Shown one piece after another: positions 45,681 to 55,919 of a DNA stretch of 64,000 nucleotides (its first letter is position 1; each line of letters starts with the position of its first letter). The notes beneath the pieces were generated by a model. It was not told the origin of the DNA, searched no databases, and was given only the letters and a program-made list of their open reading frames with translations. The stretch lies in contig SCPZ01000125.1 of assembly GCA_004299305.1 (NCBI GenBank), positions 16,378-80,377 on the forward strand, written 5' to 3'. Position numbers and translations under genes: made by a program. The stretch comes from Methylobacter sp. Lineage in GTDB: Bacteria; Pseudomonadota; Gammaproteobacteria; Methylococcales; Methylomonadaceae.

Positions 45681-46847
45681 ATGACGCCCCGCTTAGCTTT
45701 TTATTGGATATTGCCCAGCTTAACCTTATGTTTGTCTGCGTACGGCGAAAACCTGATTGAAACCGCTACCGGCAAAGACATCAATCAAACCGAAATACTT
45801 AAAGAGCACGCCCTCACTATAGGCGGCTGGATGTCAATGGGAGGAGCTTATTACAAAGATAATCCAACTAACCACATTAATTCATCAACCACTTTTAATG
45901 ACCGTAGCAGTGAGCTTCAGCTTAACCAGTTAAATTTCTTTTTGCAGAAATCTGTGGATTTGGAATCCCATACATGGAATGTCGGGGGACGGATGGATGT
46001 CATGTTCGGCACCGATAGCCGCTTTATCCAGGCAATCGGTCTGGATGACAAGCTCATTAGCGAACAACATCTCCGTTTCTACGATCTTGCCATTCCACAA
46101 GCCTATCTGGAAATTTTTGCGCCGATCGGCAACGGTGTGACCGCTAAAATAGGCCATTTCTATACAATCATAGGTCACGAAGTTGTTACCGCCCCAAACA
46201 ATTTTTTTTACTCCCATTCTTATGCCATGCAGTATGCAGAACCCTTCACCCATACCGGAGTCCTGCTCAGTTATGCGCTGAATGACGACTTCACCTTAAA
46301 TGCCGGTTCCGTTACCGGTTGGAATAATTTCGACCAAAACCCTTCCACCATGAATTTCCTGGGCGGTTTGTCCTGGACTAATGATGAAGCGACCAGCGCC
46401 GCCTCCTGGTCTGTGATCAGCGGCGATATGGATGATGTCAGCTCAAAAAACCGAACAGTGTCCAGTTTAGTGGTTTCACACAGTTTTACCGATAAGTTGC
46501 AATATGTTTTTCAGCATGATTTCGGCTACCAGCAACAAGCCACTGCCGCACTAAAAGATGCCTATTGGTACGGCATTAATCAAAACCTGTTTTATGATTT
46601 TACCGATAGCCTTTCCGCCGGTTTAAGAGGCGAATGGTTTCGAGACAGTAACGGCACACTGCTCAATATCGGTAGCGCCGGAAATTATTATGCCCTGACC
46701 GCAGGCGTAAACTGGAAGCCGCAAGGCTGGCTGACATTCCGCCCGGAAGTTCGCTATGACTGGGCCGGATCAAAGGCATTAACATTCAATAATCGAACCC
46801 AAAACCAACAGTTGGAAGTCGCTATGGACATGGTCATCCAATTCTAA
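45681..46847 (+). CDS. Outer-membrane porin, BBP2 (OmpL-like) type
   Basis: A 388-residue protein with a signal peptide (LAFYWILPSLTLCLSAYGEN) and about 14-16 predicted beta strands with aromatic girdles, for example LQLNQLNFFLQKSVDLE, YLEIFAPIGNGVTAKIGHFY, GLSWTNDEATSAASWSVIS and a C-terminal QLEVAMDMVIQF ending in Phe. The segment KIGHFYTIIGHEVVTAPNNF followed by FYSHSY is typical of the putative beta-barrel porin-2 family. It probably lets small solutes through the outer membrane; specificity unknown. Confidence 0.8.
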   Translation: MTPRLAFYWILPSLTLCLSAYGENLIETATGKDINQTEILKEHALTIGGWMSMGGAYYKDNPTNHINSSTTFNDRSSELQLNQLNFFLQKSVDLESHTWNVGGRMDVMFGTDSRFIQAIGLDDKLISEQHLRFYDLAIPQAYLEIFAPIGNGVTAKIGHFYTIIGHEVVTAPNNFFYSHSYAMQYAEPFTHTGVLLSYALNDDFTLNAGSVTGWNNFDQNPSTMNFLGGLSWTNDEATSAASWSVISGDMDDVSSKNRTVSSLVVSHSFTDKLQYVFQHDFGYQQQATAALKDAYWYGINQNLFYDFTDSLSAGLRGEWFRDSNGTLLNIGSAGNYYALTAGVNWKPQGWLTFRPEVRYDWAGSKALTFNNRTQNQQLEVAMDMVIQF

Positions 46848-46971
46848 AGTTCGATTTTAATCGCCAACAGTCTTTAACATTTACCGAATCGCTAAGTTCC
46901 AAAGAATTTCTTAACTAATCACCGCCACCCCGCACGATCTACTAATTTTGGGGACTGCGCAGCTAAGGATA

Positions 46972-47399
<428 letters not shown>

Positions 47400-47476
47400 C
47401 CCTTCGCCGTCTAGTATCGATGCGATACTTGTTTAACTGTTTAAAGACATAATAATAATAAAAATGGGGGGATCAC

Positions 47477-50400
47477 ATGCTTACAGGATGCAAGTTGCAT
47501 AGTCGGGACAAAAATCGACACCTGACAAAATGCGTCATGGCATTGAAACTAATGACATTGGCAGGTGCCGAGTTACTGATATTTCCGTTGCGGTATATGA
47601 ATGCACTGGCCTTGCTCATTCATGGCTTCGGCCATGGCTTAATGCTGTTCCTGGTCACAGGCGAAGCAAAATCATTTGCACTAAATACCTTGACCGAAGG
47701 ACTTGGCGTTGCCGATGTCCTTAAAAGCTTGTGTCCGTTTCAACCATTACCTCAGTTTTCATCTAATCCGCCGATAATTCCTCATAATCGGTCCACATCG
47801 ATGCACTGCCGTTTGGTTGCGATAGGCGGGATAGCGATGAACATGCTTAGTATCGCCCTGGTGTTGTGGGGATACGCGCAAATTCCGCACAGCGGATTTT
47901 GGCTATACCCGTTATTGCCGGTTTATTTCATACTGAGTTCCTGCATGGCCATGCTGTCCCTACCCGATATTGCCGGACTGATAAAAGGACAAGCCGCCTT
48001 TTTTGCCTGCGGTCCGGCGTTTGCGATTCGCTATAAATTAAACGAGGAAGAGAAAAATATCCCCGGCTTAGCCACGGATCGTCTGTTGGATTTAGTCGAA
48101 ATTTTATCCCGCGAAGCGGCTACCCGAGGCGGACAGTCCGGCGGGTTTTCGTTTATCGCTAAAAAGGCCGAGGCCTTGTCGATAATTTTCGACAAAGTGG
48201 TCAAGGGCAAACGGGAGGACATTGTCCGCGTGCTTTGTGAGCGTTTGTATAGCTTGTTGCGCAAAGCGAAAAAAGAAGGTTATACCAAGGCCGGTGATTT
48301 TGAAGCGGTGCTGTTGCATCTGCGCTACGCCACCGGCGGTGCGACGCATTGGCACAATGCGCAGCCGCATTGGTACGAGCATTACGAAAACATGACCCAC
48401 CACCGCATTGAAAACGGCAGTCTGGTGAACACGGAAAGGGAAGTTTTCAATATGATCGCGCACAACGGCGATATGGATGGCGTGTATCTTGAATTTACCA
48501 TTGACGGTAAGCGGGTCAGGCATTTATTCACCCAAATGGAGGCGCGGACGATTTTCCTGACCATGATGCCCCACAGCACATCGCAGGGCAATTCAGACTC
48601 GCGCAGCGTCGCCGAATGGATGGATTTTCATCATACCCAAGGACTGGCGTACAAAGCGTTGCGTTACGCTTATTTCACCAGTGTGCTGGATTTCAATAAA
48701 GACATTGTCGCCGGGCAGTTCAATTTGACCAGCTTGCACCATTGGGCTGAAGTGGTCGATTCGGCCATTATCAGCGGAGCCGGCAGTGTTGATGGCGATA
48801 GCCTAAGTGCCGATGCGCAAAGCATCGACGATTTGCATGAATCGATAAAAAATCGTGTCCGTGTCGACCTTGCCGCCGAACTTGCCCTTACCTTGCCCGA
48901 AGAAAAAGTCGAGCGTTTTATAGTTGCTTTCGAGGATGCGTTTTACCGGCATGATTTGACCTGGGTGATGCGTCAGGCTTCGCGGAACTTGGTCGGAGAA
49001 TTTGCGCTGATGGTCTGTACGACGATGGAACCGCGCATAGGCGTTTTTTCGCTTACCCAGGCGTTTTCGATCGGTCACAATTACAGTCGCGGGGAAATTT
49101 TTGGCAGCGCCGAACCGCAAGGCGTTACCTCGTCGCTGCATTCCGGCGAAGCGAATGACGAGGCGTTGCAAATCAATTTGGAAGACGGTCAGTATGCGAT
49201 TATAGAATTTTCCGGCGCGTACAATAAGCAGCCGATTACGATATACGAGCGGGCGCTTGACGGCGATGATTATACCAAGCGGGCGCAACCTGCGCTCAAG
49301 GCGATTCCTCGCAGTGGAAGAGCCGATTGCGCATGGTTTCCGGTTAACGGCAACGCCAAAATTGAGCGATCCACCCGCCGCGATACGCCTGGCGAAGAGA
49401 TTCGCCGGGATATTAGCGAAATCCCCTATATCCTGAAACGCATCGTCGAGTCGTTCAAGCCGGGCGGCGAAAATGTCCCAACGATGGCGAATTTTTGCCA
49501 ATGCCTGTTCGACAATCTGCTCGATCCGCAACGTGATTCAAGAAAATTCGATCTGGTGTTGTTCGGCGTCGATTTTAACCAGGATTTGATTGCCGAGTTC
49601 GCTCTGGCTTTGAAATCGTTGTTGCCGGGTTTAAGTATCCGCGCCGAAAACTCCGGTAATGTCTTGAAAGAAATGAAGCGCACCCGGCGTGAAGGCATCG
49701 GCGGTTATGGTAAAAATACCGTTTTCCTTGGCGTCAGCAATTCCGCGCAAACCCAATCGACGTTAGCGGCATTGCGCAAATCGGTTGAACTGGTCGGCCC
49801 AGAGCGCTGCTTTGTGCTGACGCAAAGTTTCCTGAATTCGATGAGTCAGGCATTGGGACAAAGCTACGACCCCAAAGATCCGACCTTGCCCCATACCTTC
49901 GTCAATCTGAGCCACTTGTCGCCGGACAGCACCAGCGGCCGTCGGAGGTCTGAAGCCGCGACGATTGTGCCGGTCGCAACCCAGGCCGTGTTGACGGAAA
50001 TTCTGGTAAATATGACGCAGTTCGCACTTGAGGAGCGTCATTTTAAAACCGGCGACAGACACATCGAAGTCAGGCACGATCTTCAGGTTTCCGATTTATT
50101 GGCCTTCCGCCAGTTTCAAGCCGCTGTTTACGGAGTTGAAATACCCAATCGCGTGGGTTTTAACGCGGCCGGTCAAGCCATCGATTCGCCGGACAGCGAC
50201 GCGATTGAAAGGGAAGCCGTGGCGCGCGCCGAAAACACCATTGAATTTGTCCGCTCTTATGCGGTGTTTGCGGCTTATATCGTGGTCGCAACCTTGTTCG
50301 GCGTACCGGTGTTTTCGGTATTGAGTTCGCCGTTGCAATTTATCACCGGGGTTAATTTTGTTGCCCATGTTCTGGATGCGGCTTTGTTTCTCAGTGCATT

Positions 50401-51553
50401 GTGGTTGATTCATCTGGGTTTTCGTTGTTGGCAGGGGCGGCCGGTTTTTGAACGGATCGGCGCCCGAGCCGAGCTTTATATCGACAGGAAATACATCGCC
50501 CGGATGGTGGAACGCTATAACGCAACCCTGTTTTCCAACGCGCCGGCGTTTTTAACACCCTTTTTCTACTGGGCCGATACCGTCCGCGATGCGCTGCACC
50601 GGTACGGTATCAGGGCTCACCGCGGGGTGGTCACCATTCATCGCACGCCGGACGAACGCATGGGCGTCGAAGAAGCCAATAATGCCGCAGAGGAAAACAT
50701 GGTGTTCGCGCAAATCGGCGGCATACGCTTCAATGCTGGCCAGCCTCAATCGCGCGACAAGGTGCGTAGCAACTCCAAATATATGAACCGGACTGCGCAG
50801 GATAGAGCTGCCAGGCCTTTCCAAATTGTGTTGTCCGACAGTCTCGAAGGCCTGCGCCAACAATATGATCAGAAGCTTTCGCCGGAAGTGCTCAGGCTGA
50901 TCAACCGGCGCTTGATCGATTTGTCCGACGGCCTGATTTTTGAATTTGTGGTCGGCAATCAGCGTAAAGACATCGTCAATCAAGCGGTATGGGATGTCAT
51001 TAAATGGCTGCCGGGGGCGAATTGGATTTATCACTTGGCGCTGAATTACGGCGTTGACCTTAAATGCATCATCGGCGATGCCGATACCGCCAACCAAGCT
51101 CAAATCCAATCCACCAAACATCCGGTCTCGCCGATAGACATCGGCACCGAAACCATGCAACCCAAGCCCACGATAGACGCACTAATCAGCAAGCAACAAA
51201 GCTTAAACGAGCAAGCATTCGCCATATTGGTGTTCTTTGAAAATCGGATTGCGATCAATTTGCACGGCAATCAGGACTCGCCAAATAATGCCGCTTATGC
51301 AAGAGAAATACTGCTCCGGCCGGGAAAGTTCAAGGAAAAAGGCAAACTGGTCAACGCCGTGGCTAACGACAAAACCGGGAAGTACCAGGGCGTATTGCGC
51401 AGGATCGGCGACCATGAATATTTGGAAATCAGCCATGACAATGATCCTCAACCTATCAGCATTCCTTTTGCCGCATTGACTCAGGAACAGCAATCTTTCC
51501 TTAAAAGACAGCTCGGCGTAACGAGCATGGAAGCATTACAGATTGCCGCTTAA
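47477..51553 (+). CDS. Giant membrane protein with GlmS-like amidotransferase and SIS-like core
   Basis: A 1358-residue protein, ribosome binding site GGGGGG. N-terminal membrane segments (about 22-60, 115-165) include LLIHGFGHGLML, an HxxxH resembling the M50 site-2 protease motif but with Gly for the catalytic Glu. From Cys178 (ACGPAFAIRY) there is a pattern like class II amidotransferases of the GlmS kind: RGGQSGG (217-223) for RGYDSAG, LRYATGGATHWHNAQPH (282-298) for TRWATHG...NAHPH, and the oxyanion HNG (329-331). SIGHNYSRGEIFGSAEPQ (531-548) and a SIS-like VFLGVSNSAQTQSTLAALRK (749-768) complete the likeness to GlmS. Two more helices (about 925-985) and a region like a second SIS half follow, with a distinct C-terminus. 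The overall resemblance is my reading, not a search. Nucleophile Cys178 is internal, so activity would need cleavage. First of three genes with the HEAT protein and an outer-membrane factor; function unknown. Confidence 0.6.
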   Translation: MLTGCKLHSRDKNRHLTKCVMALKLMTLAGAELLIFPLRYMNALALLIHGFGHGLMLFLVTGEAKSFALNTLTEGLGVADVLKSLCPFQPLPQFSSNPPIIPHNRSTSMHCRLVAIGGIAMNMLSIALVLWGYAQIPHSGFWLYPLLPVYFILSSCMAMLSLPDIAGLIKGQAAFFACGPAFAIRYKLNEEEKNIPGLATDRLLDLVEILSREAATRGGQSGGFSFIAKKAEALSIIFDKVVKGKREDIVRVLCERLYSLLRKAKKEGYTKAGDFEAVLLHLRYATGGATHWHNAQPHWYEHYENMTHHRIENGSLVNTEREVFNMIAHNGDMDGVYLEFTIDGKRVRHLFTQMEARTIFLTMMPHSTSQGNSDSRSVAEWMDFHHTQGLAYKALRYAYFTSVLDFNKDIVAGQFNLTSLHHWAEVVDSAIISGAGSVDGDSLSADAQSIDDLHESIKNRVRVDLAAELALTLPEEKVERFIVAFEDAFYRHDLTWVMRQASRNLVGEFALMVCTTMEPRIGVFSLTQAFSIGHNYSRGEIFGSAEPQGVTSSLHSGEANDEALQINLEDGQYAIIEFSGAYNKQPITIYERALDGDDYTKRAQPALKAIPRSGRADCAWFPVNGNAKIERSTRRDTPGEEIRRDISEIPYILKRIVESFKPGGENVPTMANFCQCLFDNLLDPQRDSRKFDLVLFGVDFNQDLIAEFALALKSLLPGLSIRAENSGNVLKEMKRTRREGIGGYGKNTVFLGVSNSAQTQSTLAALRKSVELVGPERCFVLTQSFLNSMSQALGQSYDPKDPTLPHTFVNLSHLSPDSTSGRRRSEAATIVPVATQAVLTEILVNMTQFALEERHFKTGDRHIEVRHDLQVSDLLAFRQFQAAVYGVEIPNRVGFNAAGQAIDSPDSDAIEREAVARAENTIEFVRSYAVFAAYIVVATLFGVPVFSVLSSPLQFITGVNFVAHVLDAALFLSALWLIHLGFRCWQGRPVFERIGARAELYIDRKYIARMVERYNATLFSNAPAFLTPFFYWADTVRDALHRYGIRAHRGVVTIHRTPDERMGVEEANNAAEENMVFAQIGGIRFNAGQPQSRDKVRSNSKYMNRTAQDRAARPFQIVLSDSLEGLRQQYDQKLSPEVLRLINRRLIDLSDGLIFEFVVGNQRKDIVNQAVWDVIKWLPGANWIYHLALNYGVDLKCIIGDADTANQAQIQSTKHPVSPIDIGTETMQPKPTIDALISKQQSLNEQAFAILVFFENRIAINLHGNQDSPNNAAYAREILLRPGKFKEKGKLVNAVANDKTGKYQGVLRRIGDHEYLEISHDNDPQPISIPFAALTQEQQSFLKRQLGVTSMEALQIAA

Positions 51554-51577
51554 CCGAACACAACAGGGACTCATTCT

Positions 51578-54049
51578 ATGATGATTTTGACCATATTAAT
51601 CGCATTTTGTCTCAGCGCCTTTCTGGCGATTTTGACACTTCGTATCAGAAAGCCCGGCGAACGCTTCATTATTCTATTGATTTACTATCTGCTGCTATGT
51701 CTGGCCGCCGGCGTTATTGTTTCGTTGCTGTTAGGCGTTGCATGGCATCCGTATTTTCAGATCGGTTCATTCATGTTCATAACCGTTTACTGGATGCGGC
51801 AAATCTGGGTGTCTTCGTTTTGGGGCAAACTGCTGCATCAAACCTGGTTGATCGTGCATTTGTTTATCGGCGGTTATATCTATGCGATCAAGCAAATGCC
51901 GTACCCGGAAAAACCTTTCCAGGCCATTTCCATCAATGCTCCTTCGCCTCTGACGATCAGCGAATACGCCACCCGGCAAATTTCCGGGTTGCCTATGAGT
52001 ATTAACAAGCTCAGCGCGCCTGTCGAGCCGGTAAAAACCAAGACATTGCCTGAACCGAAGCTTGTTCAGCCCAATGTTTCGGAATTGGCGTCCTGGGAGC
52101 GCATCGAACCGTTAATGCAAAAGGACTCGCATATCCGTAGCGTCATGCACCAGTTAAAAGAAGAACAAGACCGTGCCTTGTCGGAGCTATTAGCTAATCT
52201 GAACGAAGTTTCGGCCAGTAGCACCCAGATGCGCCGCCATGCGTTAAGTCCCGAGCAGGTCGGCGATTTAATCAAGGAGCAGGCAATTTCCACAGCGCGT
52301 TCCCGGACTATGATCGAGACTTGGCAGCTATTGGATCATGACGAGCAGGCTTTTAGGGAGAGGCAGGGAGAAGAGCGTTTTCATGCCTTGCTGGACTTGT
52401 TGGAAGACAACAAGGTTGACGAGTCTTACAAAGTCGATTTCATCCGCTTCATGGCCCAGCATTTTTCCGGCGATGTGCGCTTAATCAAGCCGCTGATCCG
52501 ATTGTATGATCGCCTCGACGAGGAGTATCCCCGTCAAAAACGCCTGAATCGGGTTTTCATGGATCTTTATATCGCGAAACGCGAGGCCTTGATTGAGGCG
52601 TTTAAAGCGGTCGGCAAACCGGCTTTACAACCGCTGCTGGATTATCGGGGCAAAACCGTTTCGCATATCACTTATTCGCAAGCGCGTTTGGATTTATTTT
52701 TACAGCGCTATTTCGGCACCACTTTTCGGCCTCTTTACGGCGTTATCGAAGCAAAGACGATTCCCGATTTTTTGAACAGACAAAAATATCCGCCGCTACA
52801 CAAACTGAGCGGCGCGTCTTTCGAACAAGACAATATACGCCGTTCGTTGCTGGCATTGGCTGAGGAAAACAGCCTTCCGGCGAGCGGAGAGCCGGTTATG
52901 GGACTTAGCGAGGAAACGTATCGGGATATTGTTGCGAAGCTCCCTGACCAGACCCAAGGATTTATGTATTCGACGCAACTGGACGAATGGCTGATTCACC
53001 CCGATCCTGCGATACGCGCCAATCTGGCTTGGCGCTTGGCGGCCATAAAATCGCCGTACGCGTTGCCGTTGCTGTTCGATTTGATGAAAGACCAGCATCC
53101 CGAGGTGCGCCGTTTTGCCGCCATTGCGGTCGGTAATTTCCAGATTTTGGATTCGCAAGGGGCGAACGATCAAAAATTCATTGAAATTATCCGCATGTTG
53201 CAAAACTACCGCAGCAATTCCGACAGTTTTGCCCGTGGCTGGGCGGTGTTGGCGTTGGCCGATACCGGCGATAAACAAAAAGCATTGTATGCAATCGACT
53301 TGTTGCTGAACGACGGCGCCGATTCGAATTCAATCGTCGGCGGTGCGGCGACGTCCTGGCGTAGCGACGAAGAGCGCGAGGTTATGCACAGCTGGATCGA
53401 AACTTTGCGGCAAACGCCGGAAGACCTGTGGGTCAAGACTCAAGCCCTCAATGCCTTGATTGCGCTGGATACGCCCGAATCGTTGGACGTTTTATTGCAC
53501 TATCTGCACCATGTTTATGCGGTGCATAACGATAGTCCTAGTCTATGGCGCTATATAGCCCCGCATTTAACCTTGCCGCAGGAAGCCGAAAATGTTGAAG
53601 ATGTGGTGTTTTACCTGGCACAAAAACAACGCGATGCCGCCCCAGATGCTGGCAAACACAACCTTAAGGCCTTACGGATGGGATTGTGGCAAGCCTACGA
53701 AAATCACCTCGCCGGAGAATTTTTCCAGGTGCTCGACTTTTTGCGCCACTTCGATCCGGCCGAGTATCGGGATTATGTGCTCCAAAACGATGAGCAAATC
53801 CGCATCATGCGCATTTGGGAATATACCCAAGCTAGTTACGGATTTTGGTTGGTGTGTTGGCCGATCAGCCTGCTTTGCGTATTGGTCATCAATTACAGCT
53901 TGCTGCCGTTACTCAGCTTTAGCCTGCCTGCACATAACACCCGTTATCGGCCGAATCAACGCGCCAATCCGGCCTCGGACAGCCGCAATAAAAATGCGCC
54001 GCCATCGTCAGCGATAGTGCCGATCAAAATTGCCCAAACGGAGCAATGA
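51578..54049 (+). CDS. Membrane protein with HEAT-like repeats
   Basis: An 823-residue protein. Four hydrophobic helices occupy about residues 1-110 (ILTILIAFCLSAFLAILTLR; LLIYYLLLCLAAGVIVSLLL). A long charged coil follows (KEEQDRALSELLANLNEVSA), then a helical middle, HEAT/PBS-lyase-like repeats near residue 470-530 (HPDPAIRANLAWRLAAIKSP; DQHPEVRRFAAIAVGNF) and one C-terminal helix (FWLVCWPISLLCVLVINYSL). HEAT arrays bind proteins, so it may be the hub of the three-gene assembly. It starts 24 bp after the giant gene and overlaps the outer-membrane factor ATG by four bases. No family recognised. Confidence 0.7.
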   Translation: MMILTILIAFCLSAFLAILTLRIRKPGERFIILLIYYLLLCLAAGVIVSLLLGVAWHPYFQIGSFMFITVYWMRQIWVSSFWGKLLHQTWLIVHLFIGGYIYAIKQMPYPEKPFQAISINAPSPLTISEYATRQISGLPMSINKLSAPVEPVKTKTLPEPKLVQPNVSELASWERIEPLMQKDSHIRSVMHQLKEEQDRALSELLANLNEVSASSTQMRRHALSPEQVGDLIKEQAISTARSRTMIETWQLLDHDEQAFRERQGEERFHALLDLLEDNKVDESYKVDFIRFMAQHFSGDVRLIKPLIRLYDRLDEEYPRQKRLNRVFMDLYIAKREALIEAFKAVGKPALQPLLDYRGKTVSHITYSQARLDLFLQRYFGTTFRPLYGVIEAKTIPDFLNRQKYPPLHKLSGASFEQDNIRRSLLALAEENSLPASGEPVMGLSEETYRDIVAKLPDQTQGFMYSTQLDEWLIHPDPAIRANLAWRLAAIKSPYALPLLFDLMKDQHPEVRRFAAIAVGNFQILDSQGANDQKFIEIIRMLQNYRSNSDSFARGWAVLALADTGDKQKALYAIDLLLNDGADSNSIVGGAATSWRSDEEREVMHSWIETLRQTPEDLWVKTQALNALIALDTPESLDVLLHYLHHVYAVHNDSPSLWRYIAPHLTLPQEAENVEDVVFYLAQKQRDAAPDAGKHNLKALRMGLWQAYENHLAGEFFQVLDFLRHFDPAEYRDYVLQNDEQIRIMRIWEYTQASYGFWLVCWPISLLCVLVINYSLLPLLSFSLPAHNTRYRPNQRANPASDSRNKNAPPSSAIVPIKIAQTEQ

Positions 54050-55560
54050 TTATGCGGCAAGGTAATTGGCGGTTTGGGTTAACCGCTATGCTGGTGGTTG
54101 GGTGCAGCTTATTAAGCGGTTGTTTTAAATTGGGGCCGGATTTTAACAGCCCTGAGTTGACGATGCCTGAAAACTGGCAAGATAACGGCCAGCAAACCAT
54201 GAAACGCGGCGATTTTAAACAGTGGTGGAAACTGTTTAAGGATCCGATTCTTGATCAGCTGATCGAAATGGCTTATCAGCAAAACCTGAATTTACAAATT
54301 GCCGCAGTGCGCATTCTGGAAGCCAGGGCTCAGCTGGGTATCGCCAAAGGCAGTCTGTTTCCGCAAAAACAACAGTTAGGGACGGATTTAGCCTACAACA
54401 AGCTGAGTCGGCATGTGCCGAATATCAATACGTATTCATTTGATACCTTTGATGTGGGTTTCGATACTTTATGGGAAGTCGATATTTGGGGTAAATACCG
54501 GCGCGGCATCGAATCCGCCGATGCCAATCTCGACGCATCGCTGCTTAGTTACGACGATGTCTTGGTCAGCCTGACCGCCGAAGTGGCGGCCACCTATGTG
54601 CAAATACGCACCTTTCAACAGCGTTTGACGCTGGCTCGGAAAAATGCGGACATCCAGACACGCAGTTTGAAGATTATCGAGGCGCAACTCCGCAACGGTC
54701 TTGGCACGGAGCTGGATGTACAGCAGGCCAAGGCTCTACTGGCCGACACCCAAGCGATGGTTTCCGGTTTGGAGGCCGGTTTCCGGCAAGCCCGGAATGC
54801 CCTCAGCATTCTGCTGGGAACGCCGCCCGGCAATATCGCCGGATTGACCGGTGAAGATAAGCCTATTCCCAGCGCGGCAGCCGAAATTGCCGTGGGCATT
54901 CCCGCCGATATACTGCGCCGTCGTCCTGACGTGCGCCGCGAGGAATTAAAAGCGGTCGCGCAAAGCGCCATGATCGGCGTCGCCAAAGCCGACCTGTTCC
55001 CGCGCTTATCGCTGCAAGGCTCAATCGGCTTGGCATCCAGCAGCGCCAACGGATTCGATGCGTTCGATGTGCTCGGCATGCACACTTTAGCCACCAAGCT
55101 TGGGCCGACAGTCACTTGGCCGATCCTGCATTACGGCCGATTGAAGAATAATGTTCGGATTCAGGATGCCAAGTTCGAACAGTTGCTGATCGGCTACCAC
55201 GAGTCGGTGCTGCGGGCCTTGCGCGAAGTCGAGGACGCCATGATCGGCTTTCACAAAGCCAGAGAGCAAGTCGAGCAATTGCAGCAGGGCGTCGATGCTT
55301 CGGAGCGCGCCGTTAAGTTATCGTTGCTTTTATACCGTGACGGACTTGAAGACTACACGCGGGTATTGAATTCGCAGCAATCTCTGGTGCAGCAACAAGA
55401 CCGGCTGACTGCCGGCCAAGGCGAATCCGCCCGCAATGTTATTGCCATGTACAAAGCGCTGGGCGGAGGCTGGGAAATTCGTCAAGGCCGGGACATTATT
55501 CCCGCTGACATAAAAAAAGACATGCAGCACCGTACCGATTGGGGTGAGATGCTTGATTAA
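54046..55560 (+). CDS. Outer-membrane factor lipoprotein, NodT family (second copy)
   Basis: A 504-residue TolC-like channel protein: lipobox LLSGC (Cys26), KLGPDFNSPEL start, ISAMAYQQNLNLQIAAVRIL-like first helix pair, ILRRRPDVRREELKAVAQSA at the second, and KALGGGWEIRQGRDIIPADI near the end. It is only distantly like the efflux-linked copy at 26521-27975. No RND pump or adaptor lies beside it; its co-transcribed partners are the HEAT protein and the giant amidotransferase-like protein, so the exported substrate and energy source are unclear. Confidence 0.9.
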   Translation: MIMRQGNWRFGLTAMLVVGCSLLSGCFKLGPDFNSPELTMPENWQDNGQQTMKRGDFKQWWKLFKDPILDQLIEMAYQQNLNLQIAAVRILEARAQLGIAKGSLFPQKQQLGTDLAYNKLSRHVPNINTYSFDTFDVGFDTLWEVDIWGKYRRGIESADANLDASLLSYDDVLVSLTAEVAATYVQIRTFQQRLTLARKNADIQTRSLKIIEAQLRNGLGTELDVQQAKALLADTQAMVSGLEAGFRQARNALSILLGTPPGNIAGLTGEDKPIPSAAAEIAVGIPADILRRRPDVRREELKAVAQSAMIGVAKADLFPRLSLQGSIGLASSSANGFDAFDVLGMHTLATKLGPTVTWPILHYGRLKNNVRIQDAKFEQLLIGYHESVLRALREVEDAMIGFHKAREQVEQLQQGVDASERAVKLSLLLYRDGLEDYTRVLNSQQSLVQQQDRLTAGQGESARNVIAMYKALGGGWEIRQGRDIIPADIKKDMQHRTDWGEMLD

Positions 55561-55919
55561 AACAGCTTAACTACGTAGTGGTTTATAACATTGATTGTCA
55601 GAATCAGCATAGCTAGCAATCCGATAGCAATCGGGTTATTATTCAATCTTAGTGATAGGGATTCGATACTATATTTTACTTGCGTTGCATAAGTATCTAA
55701 AAAATCCGTATTCCAATAAACCTAGAAAATGCAATTGAGCCACGGATAAACGCGGATATTCACAGATTACAACGACTTATATCAATTTTTTGCGCTACCC
55801 TTTGGGTGAAGTGTTAACCTTGAGCAACAGAATGTTTTATCAGCGTTTATCTGTGTAAATCTGTGGCTGACTGATTTTTTTAGGATAAACCGATATTTTA
55901 ATTACCTGCTGGGAAGATT
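55561..55919. other. Repeat-bearing intergenic region ahead of amtB
   Basis: It holds the repeat copy at 55830-55884 and an inverse partner near 55736-55770 (CACGGATAAACGCGGATATT). GGGAAG before 55920 is the amtB ribosome binding site. No gene is seen. Confidence 0.5.
55830..55884 (-). repeat. Copy of the dispersed ~55-bp intergenic repeat
   Basis: Reverse complement matches 16158-16214 almost throughout, including CCTAAAAAA, ATTTACACAGATAAACGCTG and TAAAACATTC. It ends about 35 bp before amtB, so it may affect that gene's transcript leader. Confidence 0.75.

Noticed and set aside
47510..47680. Active M50 site-2 protease at the start of the giant protein
   Set aside because: The motif reads HGFGH, lacking the catalytic Glu of HExxH, and no second conserved Asp motif was recognised.
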